A DNA stretch of 29,176 nucleotides from Reticulitermes lucifugus (lineage: Eukaryota; Arthropoda; Insecta; Blattodea; Rhinotermitidae): positions 6,323 through 35,498 of the forward strand of contig JAKCWW010005520.1 of the NCBI GenBank assembly GCA_026260175.1. Direction: 5' to 3'. Numbering within the stretch: position 1 is the stretch's first letter; each line of letters begins with the position of its first letter. The translations under genes and the position numbers were made by a program. Positions 10,390-20,829 of the stretch are shown here, piece by piece. The notes beneath the pieces were generated by a model. The model had not been told where the DNA came from and searched no databases. It saw nothing but the letters and a program-made list of their open reading frames with translations.

Positions 10390-10844
10390 TACCATTACAT
10401 TCCAATGCCAACACAGCATACATTTTTCACTTTAAATTATGCTATGTTGACATATAGCATGCTGGGACAGAGTGCTGTGTGTGCATTTTGACAAATGAGT
10501 ACCAAACTGCACATTATGTCCTAGAAGACTGCAGTCTTGGTTGATGCCTGCTGTTATGAGAATGTCAAAACTCATGCTTTCAAGACTTTTTTCTTGTACT
10601 ACTCCATTTGGAGCATGGATAAACTCCAAACTAGATGCAATTTACTGACAGCTTTTGTGCTCCTCCTCTCAAGGAAAAACACCATAGGCAATGTATGTAT
10701 AACATAACACTGTGGCAAGTTCTGGATCCTTGCTCTCCTTAATGCACGTGTCATTCAAATCATTTTGCTTGGATAATCTTTGCAGTGAGAAACGAGACAA
10801 AAATTGAAAGCTTTGCCATGGAAATGTAACAATGGGTTCAGTTT

Positions 10845-11125
10845 TGTATTGTTGAGATATTATGTCACTATCAGCATAAAAAATACTTAGATCTTCATGT
10901 AAAATACCTGCTATTTTTTCCAGTTTTAACCAAACTTCAATTTTCTCAACAAATGTTAGTAAAAGTTCCAAATATAACATTTCAAGAATATCAGTCCAAT
11001 GGGAGCAGAGTGGATCCATGCTGACAGAGGGGTACCAGACAAGATGGATCTAACTGATGCTTTTCACAACTTTGCAAATGCGCCTGACAAATGGGAACCT
11101 CTAACCGAAATGTCCTTAAGTTAAA
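10845..11125 (+). repeat. CpG-eroded copy of the 0.9-1.4 kb repeat family
   Basis: It matches about 1230-1470 through TTAGATCTTCATGTAAAA, CCAATGGGA, CATGCTGACA, GCTTTTCACAACTTTGCAAA and TGCGCCTGA. At nearly every CpG of the left copy this copy has TpG or CpA, while GCGCC is kept. It has no coding capacity of its own; the minus ORF 10,669-11,019 is a shadow. Confidence 0.75.
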
Positions 11126-11675
11126 TTAATTTTTATGAAAACATTCTTCATTGAAAACCTAAGGATAAATAATTTCAAAGTATGCTACAAGAAGTGATAT
11201 GTTGGAATATGAAGACAATTAAATAGTCAAAATTGCATGCATAAAGAACATAAAAGCTAATTGAATATGGGAAATGCGTGCTACCACGTTCCAGAATTTT
11301 TTGTCTTCCAATTTGATGTCTCAAAATATAAAGATAACAATGCACATAAATGCCCATTTTGCATGGGTGTGAAAAGGCTTAGGACAGGAGGGGGGCCGAG
11401 TAACAGAAGAATGGAGAAAACTGTGTAATGATGATTTGTACTCTGTAGCCATAGTTATAAAAACTACAGCCTTTTGAAGACAGCAACGTGTGCTGAGGAT
11501 GACAGCATAAAGTTTAATAATATATATGACTCTTAACTTCAGCAGCATTCAAGGAATAGATTTCCACAGTTACATTCCTGAAAAATATCATTCTTTTCCC
11601 AGCACTAAAATTCATTTTTGACACAATGCAAACACGACAATTTACATACGATTTGAGGTTCTCACAGCCATGTTC

Positions 11676-11817
11676 TGAAGATTCAAGTCATTTGGGACGT
11701 TATGCTGCACCAATTGGTAAATATGTCAACTTTTTTTAAGTCACTACGATCCTTTGAAACATCAGTAAATATTTACTAATTGACATGGTGCAACATCCCA
11801 GAAAACTTGAATCTTCA
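11676..11817. mobile_element. Palindromic MITE, copy 1
   Basis: The ends TGAAGATTCAAGT and ACTTGAATCTTCA are inverted, and the inverted match continues inward through GGGACGTT/AACATCCC and TGGTAAAT/TTTACTAATT. The length is 142 bp with no coding capacity. Two further copies lie at 14,490-14,652 and 24,244-24,395. The family is unnamed here. Confidence 0.75.
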
Positions 11818-11979
11818 AGACAAGGTATTCCCTGCGCCAGCTCCCTCCCCCAATACCATCAGTAACTGTCCTTGTATTGTATTGCCGCACACTACACACA
11901 CAGCATAAGCATATTCTTCTCAGTTTTATCTCAAAATATCCACATTTCTTCCAACCATATAAAATGAATTCATCATTCA

Positions 11980-12225
11980 TTCTGTAGTCTGCCTTACGAT
12001 AGGTCCGTAGCCTCTTCCAAAGCAAATTCTCCAAAGGGTGCGATCTAGTGCTTCCTCTTTCAATTTCCAGTATCTTCTCTTTTCCTTAAGGTCATCCAGT
12101 AGCTGCTTACGTCTTCTCCCTCGTCTTCCCGTCATTTCTATCCTTCCTTCAATCACATGTTTTAGAAGGCAGTTTCTATGCAAGATGTGACCAATGAATT
12201 ACTGTTTATTATAATATGTGCACAC
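11980..12225 (-). pseudogene. LINE reverse-transcriptase C-terminal remnant
   Basis: The minus strand reads FIGHILHRNCLLKHVIEG, then a basic stretch RRGRRRKQLLDDLKEKR, then LKEEALDRTLWRICFGRGYG, and closes at a stop near 11,980. From memory, closely similar readings (IGHILRRNCLLKHVIEG...TGRRGRRRKQLLDDLKE) are among the commonest non-LTR retrotransposon tails of cockroach and termite genomes, where they follow the reverse transcriptase domain. Only the final ~75 residues remain, and an in-frame stop lies just upstream at about 12,199. It is a 5'-truncated, dead copy in the CpG-poor zone. Confidence 0.65.
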
Positions 12226-12599
12226 AATTCTACACATTCCACACTGGAATGAATCCCATTTGTAAAATCAGGTGGTGTACAGTCTATGTACCTGTGCAAA
12301 AGCATACATACCTAACATTTTTAAAATCCATTCTGCAAAATAATAAACTTCCAAAACCTTGCTGTTAAACTGAGGTTTGGTTATTCTATCATCAGAGTGC
12401 ATTATTGGTTCTCATAATGTGATGCATAGAAATACTCGAGATAATCTGGACCTGCCAACTGCTAGTAAACATAACTTGAAATTAGGCAAATGCCTGGCAG
12501 TGTCTTTATCAAATCAGTAGTGCTACTCTCCCCATAAAGCCCAGGTTGCATAGAGGAAAACAGAAAATGCTGCACAGTGTCTCACGAACTTCGTGTCCC

Positions 12600-12700
12600 A
12601 TCAATAACCCTCCATCAAGTGCTGAGGTTTAGTATGATTGGACTTGCACCTCCTTTCCCCTTATGCCTTCATGGCATGCACTGGGCCAACTTTACCTTAC
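12600..12700 (+). repeat. SINE 3' fragment, CpG-eroded
   Basis: The blocks ACCCTCCATCAAGTGCTGAG and TATGCCTTCATGGCATGCAC match the SINE tail at 3979-4256 (there CCCTTCATCTAGTGCCGAG and TATGCCTTCGTGGCGTGGG), with CpG replaced by TpG or CpA. The head is missing. Confidence 0.6.
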
Positions 12701-12702
12701 TT

Positions 12703-12733
12703 AAAAAATAAATAAATAAAGGGGGGGGGGGAC
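12703..12733 (+). repeat. AAAT repeat followed by poly-G
   Basis: (AATA)n is followed by about eleven G and then a G/A-rich stretch. It is a simple repeat directly after the SINE fragment and may represent its tail. Confidence 0.7.
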
Positions 12734-14489
12734 AGGGGGAAGGAAAGAGAAACCCACCATTTAAATCAATTTGATTTTGCACAGGTTAATTAGTTCTCAT
12801 TACAATATGCATTTCTTATTTACATTCAATACAGTACAGCACTGCTGCAGGTGGTAAAAAGCTGTCCTACTCTGGCACATCCAATTCTTGCTTACTGAAG
12901 TAACTCTTACCAGTATGTGACCAACTAATGTCGGCTTATCTCTGAGACGAGTTCATTGTGTCCTACAAAAGGAGCAGGAATTTTAAGCGGGTTAATCAAG
13001 AACAGCCATAATAAAAACATTTATTATTACCATCATATCTTCAATTAAATAATAACACATAAAACCTAACAGAAATTTACAGTAAGTCTGTACCAGTAAG
13101 TTTTGACAAAAGCAACAAAAACAAAGTTTAACTGGCGAAACACTAAGTAGAATGGCTGTAATGAACCACATCTGCAAGGAGAATGAGGATAAGATAGGCA
13201 TGTGGGCTGACAATGTCTTAAAATATAATGGATAAACAGTTCTAATCCCTGCATAGAAGGACCACGAAAAGGGAAGTGTAAGTAGAGACATTCATGACAC
13301 AAAATACAGCAGATTGTGACAAAATTTATGGCGGCTAATTTAAATATCTCTTACACTCACCCTTTTCTTAGCCCCACTATATTTATAATTCAGTTATTAC
13401 AAGTTTTTGAAATCTGTATTTTCTATGAAAATAACCTTCATCAGTTACTGAATAAGTAAATGTGCAGGCAGGGCATATTTTCAGTGTATTTAACATCACA
13501 CTTTATATTTTTGGTGCAGGAGCAGTGGAAATTGCAGGTACTGAATGAACGTAAAAACAGCAGAGAAGGTTGAGGCACGTTGTTAGTGTTAAAGATTACA
13601 TTAAGGCACATGATGTGTTGAATCACACATCTACCTACTACAGCTATTTAATGTAGTTTCTGAGGCACTACGGCATCGCTCGTGTGCAATAATACACAAA
13701 AGACAGCAGAGCACTAACTTCTGGATAGGCCACTCTCAACATGCAGTACTGTTACAAAAAATAAATAATATGAACTTCTAACCAAAAAGACTGTCCTGTT
13801 ATGCAACTGAAACGTACTTCAGAACAACGAAGGAGGAGGATAAATTATGTCAGAAATTTGCTTGATAACACTAACAGATAAAATGATTATGTCCAAAAAA
13901 TTACCGTTATTTTCTTAAATTCTGACACAGACTCAAGCGTATTAGGACGAGTCCATGTTAGTTGTCAAGGTGACTGAAATTAACATTCCTGAGTTTGCGA
14001 CAGAATCTCAACTAACAGTAACACTTTTCACAACTGTCATCTCCAGTATAGATGCAAGATGTTTGCTCATGTAAGGGATGGGAACAATACCTGTGTGTTA
14101 ATGAGAATATCTGCATATTGTAAATGAAGCAAAATAAATGTCATGGGTAAGTGGATAGCACTTCTGCTTTGTTTTTAGGAGGTCCTAGGTTCTAACATCA
14201 CCACGAAGAACTTCCATCCTGATCGACGTCTTTTGATGTTTCCCTCAGTCCCTCCAGGTGAATATTATTGCAAAATATGCCAAAACTATTTTTTTTCACA
14301 TCATTCCAAATTCATCACTCACAATCATCACATCACTGGACACCACATTACCCATGCAACCAAAAAGTATTGTTAGACAGCTAAGTATGGTGTACAGCCC
14401 CTTAAGATGAGCCTGATGGTTTGAAAACAAATTAACTGATGACAACATGATGGTATGGTTCCCAGTGTAAAAGTTAACAGAAACACGAC

Positions 14490-14652
14490 GACTCAAGTCT
14501 TCTGGGACGTTATGCTGCACTGATTGGTAAACAGTGACTGACGTTTCGAAAGGTCATCAGGGTCAAGCAGTACACAGATTATCATCCTTTGAAACATTGG
14601 TAATTATTTTCCAATCAACATGGTGTAACATCCCAAAAGACTTGAATCTTCA
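14490..14652. mobile_element. Palindromic MITE, copy 2
   Basis: Left end ACTCAAGTCTTCTGGGACG; right end CCCAAAAGACTTGAATCTTC. The inner inverted pair ACTGACGTTTCGAAAGG/CCTTTGAAACATTGGT is also visible, so the full element is close to a complete palindrome. The sequence beyond its right end decodes to LNLQQHHCEGLNLALK, a phrase I recall as common in blattodean repeats. It may be part of a longer element. Confidence 0.7.
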
Positions 14653-16799
14653 GCAGCACCACTGTGAAGGACTCAACCTTGCATTAAAAGAAACTCATTC
14701 TCATCTGCATGTTAGCAAATGTCATGACAGTTTGTTACTGGTAGGAGACCTTAAGCTGTTTCATGTGATGGAACATCAAGTTTTTGTATGAAATTTGATG
14801 TTTAGATGATATGCATCACCACAAAGCATACCAAGAAATGCTCAGCATCAAAGATCATAAACATAAAAATGTAAATAAGAACATCCTGAGATCAGGTAGT
14901 GTTACAGCATGGCAGCATTTCAACCAGATTAACATATAATCCACAAGGACATTCAAAACAGTACCCTTCAGGCAGTGTAACAAAACTAAGTACTGCATGT
15001 GAAAACTTCAAACTGCATTCTTCAAAGTCACTACACAGTTATTGGAGATGGAAAATGACAGGGTTATATATTACACACATTTGTCAACACTTGAATGCAC
15101 TCAGAATGAATGTATGCATGCACAAAAAAGACAAATATTAAGCTATTATTCCCTGACAGATGGACAAGTACTAGCTAAGTGTTATGAAGTACGATTATTC
15201 ATCTTGTCTGGAATTACTCTGCAGTGAAAATGTTGGATAATATTTATAATGAGTGGGAAATGGTATATTAACTGGTATATCAGTCCAGTGCTCATACCTG
15301 TACTTAAACTCAATCGCGTTTAGTTCTGAACATAACAGGCACTCCTCACAAAGCAGCCCTAAACATTTACAATGAGAAAGAATGACATGGAATGGAAAGC
15401 ACATAAGCGGACTATAAATGTTCTCATTTCCTGCAATTTCCTCAGCAAAACGGACAGTGACAATTAAAACAAACAAAAATCAAAATAAAACCCAGCATTA
15501 CATAACAATTTAAATTTAAATTACTCCTATTTACAAGAATGTACTTATCATGAATAATCATCCATCATGTAAACCCACTGCTTGACAACCACTCAGAATA
15601 ATTTCAACTAACTGTACAATGCCATCATAAGACTGCACAATAAGGGTATTTTAAATGGATTGAGCAATATTTGTATTGCTCAATGATTCACTACACCATC
15701 CTTTCAGAACTAGTTTGACTATAAAGATTTTTCTCGAGTAATTTCACATATTACAATGCAGGATTAGGAAACATACTGGATGGTTGTACAGGAATTCACA
15801 AGGAAAGGTAAAAGGAAATTTTAACATCACGTACTGCTTCCAGAAAACAATATCAAGTAACCATGACAAACATACCCATGCATAAATCACAGAAGGGTCT
15901 GGGAAAACCCTGCAACATTTTAAAAATGGGTTTCACACATATATCATTAATGTGTAAACCAAGTCTTACTGGTTGACAATCATGCCAAAAGCATGCAAAA
16001 TGTAATGTCTCATTAACAGAGTTAAATTAAATTTTTTAATCCCAGAAACCATACTGTTTAAATTATGGTGAGTGGAACATTTAGCTCATTTACAGCACTG
16101 GCATTCTACATCATGGATGCATACATAAAGTCAGGCATTCAACAGACAGTGGGCACTGAGCAAGGACTGATAGTTTTCTGCCTAGCTGCATGCACTACAA
16201 CTGATGTCTGTGGAATCAGGTACTCCAGTTAATTCTGAGTATCTGGTAAATGAATAAAGCTACAATCAAACTTTAATTATACTCAACAGACACAATTTTA
16301 AACTAGATTATGTGAAATCTGAACTGTATATACAGTATAATGATGGAGAGAAATGGAAATATACAAATATAAAATACACAACTGTACCTAGATGAAAAAC
16401 TAAAACAATTAAAAATGGTACTCAATACTAGTGTAAGAGTTCTGAGTGCCATGTAAAACCAATTAATTACATGTCTCCCTTATCCCAAAACTTAAAAGCA
16501 AATTTTCATCTGTTTAAAAACAGCATCCTATTACAATAATACATATAAATATCCCAAATCAAAATTATTTCTGTCACATATACAGCACATTGTTACACAC
16601 ATGTAACTGCTCATACATGTACTGTTTTACTGTGTCTGTCATTCATATTTATCTCTTGCATACATGTTTTGGTTTCACACATTTTACAAGAACCATATCG
16701 CTTTCTGCATTTTCTTTAGTCATGACAATTTTTAAGCCTCACAGTGTCACAATTCAAGGACGTATATGCCAGTAACTACTATGTTTATAAGGGAAAGGT

Positions 16800-17085
16800 A
16801 ATGTTGTTCCTTTGTACACCACATGGGGGGGGGGAGGTATAGCTCCACACAATCTTAAACCTTGGCAGATGGAGGTGGGTGGTCAGTTTCATGCCCCAGC
16901 CATTACCCTCAGGCAAAGTGCACCCAATACCCACTGAACAGTACATTGGGATGCCCCATGGCTTGCCTGGATGCTTAGGGAGAGGAGAAAAATCTCTTGC
17001 CCTTGTCATGATCAAACCATGATCCTTCAGTCATACAACCTGTAACCTAGTCACTACACCAACTGTAGTACACTGGCTTGCAACT
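16800..17085 (-). repeat. tRNA-derived SINE, CpG-eroded copy
   Basis: On the minus strand the head reads CTACAGTTGGTGTAGTGACT, a B-box remnant GGTTTGATCATGACAAGGG, then CATCCAGGCAAGCCATGGGG, GCTGGGGCATGAAACTGACC and ACCCACCTCCATCTGCCAAG. The order matches the SINEs at 2705 and 3979. CpGs in those copies (GCGTGGCGTTGACC, TTCGAATCCC) appear here as TG/CA. It is followed by a G-run at about 16,826-16,834. Confidence 0.75.
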
Positions 17086-17712
17086 GTGCTTATACACTCC
17101 ATAAGTTAAATAAGCAGTAACTTGTCAGTTAAGGTTTGTCCTTTTCTTTGCAGTTGTTTGAAGCGTATCTTGTTAGTCATCTAGAACCATGGTATTATGC
17201 TACCTATATTACATTTTCTATACCCCCAGAGTTTAGCAGCCAATAAAACATGTCATACCTTCAATGATCTTCATACACAGCTCATTTAGTTCATAAAACT
17301 TCAATTTTCAACTGACTGAACTTCAGTGCCCACTATCATTCATTCAATATTGAAGAGACATGGCTGAACATATCACAAATGTTCCATTCACTTACACACC
17401 AGAGCATTTTGTTGTTCTTATGATAATCTAATATGCATTCATCAATGAAGTGTTTAACGTCTTATAACATTTCTGCTTTAAGCTACAGAAGAAATTCAGT
17501 TGTTTCAAACAGTAACCAAAAGGTGGAAGTCCAAAATTACAATACTTAATGGAAGAAACATTATGATAGATAAGACTATCATTCTGTGGGATAAACTGGC
17601 AATGTGTTTGAAACAGTGGTCTTCAATTAAAAAATCAAAATATGCCTGACCCTTTAACTATTCCAGAACATCATAGTAGTATCTAATGGCATTACTAATG
17701 TCATTATAAATA

Positions 17713-17886
17713 CAGTAAAACTCCTATTTAATGAATTGCTGGGGGATTAGAATATATTTCACTAAATCGAGGTTCTCATTAAATGGAGGTTTTCAATGTA
17801 TATGGAGCTATTGTCGGGACATGAAAAAATCATCATTAAATCTGGGATTTCACTAAAAGCGGGAACATTAAATTGGGGTTTTACTG
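17713..17886. mobile_element. Pogo/Tigger-like MITE with TA target duplication
   Basis: The 174-bp element starts CAGTAAAACTCC and ends, inverted, GGGGTTTTACTG. It is flanked on both sides by TA (17,711-17,712 and 17,887-17,888), the target duplication of Tc1/mariner-type transposons. The interior carries ATTAAAT-type blocks in both directions and no ORF. CAGT-AAAC-C ends with TA sites fit pogo/Tigger elements. Confidence 0.75.
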
Positions 17887-19120
17887 TATCAGTAACACAA
17901 GGAATATCTGGAAAAGAATAATCATTACTGAAATCTTATATTTTAATAAATACCTCCGTTATTTGCTTTAAGTTTTCTTCGGACAACAATTCTCCGTTTG
18001 GATGTTCCAGCAACTATCAATGTTACTGTTACAGCTCATAAATTCAGTGTAACTGTGGAAATTCCCACCCATGCACTTACCAGTAATTAATAAACTGTTA
18101 AATTCCTGAATTTTGTTTTGCCAGTTATGATTATGGTTATAACTGCTGATGAAGCAGTTGCTTGTTCACACTTCTGCATGGAGCTAAAATGAATCTGGCA
18201 GCCCTTTCTGAAACTCCTTATGACTTTTCCCATGTAAGAAGTTTGAATTGCTTCATCCCCTGGGAGACATCATTAGACTTCCACTTATCCAGACTAACAC
18301 AAATTTTACAATTTCTTCTGACAAGCTTTATAAAACTTAATTCAATAAATACTTCATCACATAGTTTTCATGCAACAACACATCTTTGGAAATGAAATGA
18401 GCCTGCATCCGTGTCACAACAAAATTTCACAAACCTGCACGGAGCCACACTGATAAACGAAACTGTAACATCTAATACTGAATACAGTACAGGGCTTGGT
18501 CTATAGTCTCTGTCTGCTATTGGAGATGTCAGGCAGGAATCATGAATGCTTTTGTATATGCTAGCAGACAGTTGACTGTATAGCACAGTCAGTTAATACT
18601 GTTCTGACTGTTATGAATCAATTAAAAAGACAGGCAATTAAAAATTAAGATTACTGTTCTGAATGATCAGCCACCTTAAAAGAAGTTCCAGCTCTGGCTG
18701 TATAAGTGCAAAGACTCTGGTTCAAGAAGTCAAGTTAGCACGACAAACATGCAAGGTATATACAGACTAGCATTCAGGTAGCTGTGGAACAATGGAATGT
18801 GGTGGTGGTCTAGATCTCAAATTATGTAATCACAACAAGGAATAATATGGAGTGGGGTGGGGGGGGGGGAAACAAATCAAACAGATGACTAGCACACACT
18901 CTCTTTCACTTGAGAAGTTCTCTTCTCATTCAATCGACGGAATTATTTCATTCATCCACCCCAAGGCGGAGCAACATGCTCAGAACAAAAAATCCTAACC
19001 TACTCAGGACAAAAACACTGCATTTATTTTCTTTAAGATGGCACATCGCCATTGCATTATTAAATACAAGTGAATCTTGCAATCAGTCAACACAATGTTA
19101 TATTCAGTAAGGATAAGGCT

Positions 19121-19155
19121 ACATGTTTGGGTTAAAAATGATTAGCCATCATCAG
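19121..19155 (-). other. Degenerate hammerhead-like core (left arm)
   Basis: The minus strand reads CTGATGA, then TGGCTAATCATTTTTAACC, CAAA, CATGTA. The CUGAUGA box is kept but GAAA has become CAAA and stem II is weak. It is probably inactive. Confidence 0.25.
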
Positions 19156-19987
19156 GCCTAATTACAATACAAAAGGGGGTGTATTTTACAACCGTATTTC
19201 ATGTTTGAGATCTGTCGTGGGCCACCAAGTACTCTGTGTACTTAGTGGCCCATGATATGATGTCAACATGTAACACAGGGGACTGAGGTCACAACAGAGC
19301 TCCATAGTTTTATTGTGAAAATTACTCACTTACCATGGGGCATTTCAGTATCAAAAATACTGGAGATCTTTGGAGGTCATACTATAAGGAATGGCACTGA
19401 AGGTATACATTTAACTTAAAATAACAGAGTAACAGAGGTTTAGTCGCCCATATGGCTTTTATTGAGCTTCAAAAAGAGGAAAGCCTACGTTACTCTCGAA
19501 AAGGGGAAGGTACACACCAGAGCGGCAGGGCTTATTAAAGTTTCTGAAACAACACATACACAAATGTGATGTGCTACAGCCAGAAGCCATAGAAACTTGC
19601 AGTTGGTGGTAGCCAAATCTTATGCATTTGTCTGTGGCTTGTCAGAGCTGGTGGACAAAGCCGTTTATTCTTCAGAGAACAAGTAACAGAAATGAAACAT
19701 CGCAATGCAAGATTAAAGAATTGAAGCTAGTCCTACTTTATATGCACTTTTTATACACTTCGATAATCCAACTGCAATATAAACACATTGCTTCCAAGAA
19801 TTTTACATCTAACTGCCTATTAAAGATTATTCTATTTAACATTTTTAATGTTTATAGACTTCAAATTATACATCTCAGGCATTCTATACTTTTACACTAT
19901 ATGTATATTTTAGCTTGTAAACGTTGAGATTTCAAACCTGAAATACAGTTGTAAAATATATCCCCTTTTGCAGTCTTGTAATTAAGC

Positions 19988-20022
19988 CTGATGATGGCTA
20001 ATCATTTTCGACCGAGACATGT
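19988..20022 (+). other. Degenerate hammerhead-like core (right arm)
   Basis: CTGATGA, TGGCTAATCATTTTCGACC, GAGA, CATGTA. GAAA has become GAGA. The orientation is outward, as in the 3.2-kb fold-back. Confidence 0.25.
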
Positions 20023-20688
20023 AGCCCTGTTCTTCCTGAATATAATATTGTGTTGACTGACTGCAACATTAATTTACATTTATTTTACAACACTGTGTAT
20101 CACTGCCTGATCCACTAGAGCACTATGAAGTATACATGAGAGTCCAGTACAATGAATGGGCTTAAGGCATCTTCTTTTACTGGAGATCTGGGGAAGGGAT
20201 AAGGAGCGGCTCCACTTTCAAACCATTAAAATTACTGTGCAAGAAACTGATACAAAATGTATGTTCCTTACAAGGTTACTGATAAATTTTCTTCAAAATA
20301 TTAGCATATTCATGACAAAATTTTTCTTTCCATTATTATTTAACTAATGCCTTGGAGCATACACTGAATAAAATGTAGTATACAAAACCTACACACAGTT
20401 TCAAGAATATCATTTGAGTACACCATTCACCATCTGCAGATAACAGCAAGTGCTTGCCACTTAAGAAAACAACCTGACACACAAATTGTACCTAAAAATC
20501 TAAACTTAGAGCAGATTCAAAAGTTTTTATATAATATTTAAACATACTGTTCAATGCCAGACAGAACAACATACCTGAATCATCCAGAGTATGAGCATGG
20601 GATAGCAGTGAGATGGTGGGAAGCAGGATAAAGGATTGCATTTGTTCACTACTGCCAATATTTACTATGTACAAGACAATATCACACA

Positions 20689-20829
20689 CTACACACACGA
20701 CTCTGTAATTTCCGTTGTCATGTTATCCTTCCCTACTGCAGGTTCAGGCCCTAAACCATTAACCTTCCCTTCATTAGAAGGCCACGTCTTCTCTGGAGTA
20801 CTGCAAGTCTCACTGCATGAGGATGGACC
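20689..20829 (-). CDS. USP31: USP terminal coding exon g
   Basis: Acceptor CTTCATACAG|GGTCCA, phase 0, 46 codons and a TAG at 20,689-20,691. It encodes [36 protein letters not shown] and [10 protein letters not shown]. The composition is coding-like and the phase fits exon f. Family C-termini are variable, so homology cannot confirm it. The end ESCV fits a class I PDZ ligand (S/T-x-hydrophobic). Confidence 0.6.
   Translation of the reverse strand, partial: GPSSCSETCSTPEKTWPSNEGKVNGLGPEPAVGKDNMTTEITESCV

Larger units (their letters stand above)
19074..20066. mobile_element. ~1-kb element with ~145-bp inverted terminal repeats
   Basis: The left arm (about 19,076-19,220) and the right arm (about 19,918-20,064, reversed) match along their length. 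Shared blocks include CAGTCAACACAAT, TTATATTCAG, GGCTACATGT, AAATGATTAGCCATCATCAG, TTAATTACAA, AAAAGGGG and ATTTTACAAC. The interior has a 101-codon ORF (19,622-19,927, +) with no recognisable transposase. It is probably a non-autonomous DNA transposon or fold-back element. The arms contain degenerate hammerhead-like cores related to the 3.2-kb element. Confidence 0.8.
10378..20688 (-). other. Probable 3' UTR or 3' introns of the USP gene
   Basis: No coding exon was recognised on either strand in these 10.3 kb. The stretch is CpG-poor like the gene to its right and ends at an AATAAA and a tRNA gene. It carries repeat copies listed separately. 12,740-14,489, 14,653-16,799 and 17,887-19,073 hold nothing else I can name. 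It is either an exceptionally long 3' UTR, a region with small unrecognised exons, or a second unidentified transcript. Confidence 0.4.

Noticed and set aside
19622-19927. Plus ORF of 101 codons inside the ~1-kb inverted-repeat element
   Set aside because: AT-rich composition with no transposase motif. Considered a chance ORF.
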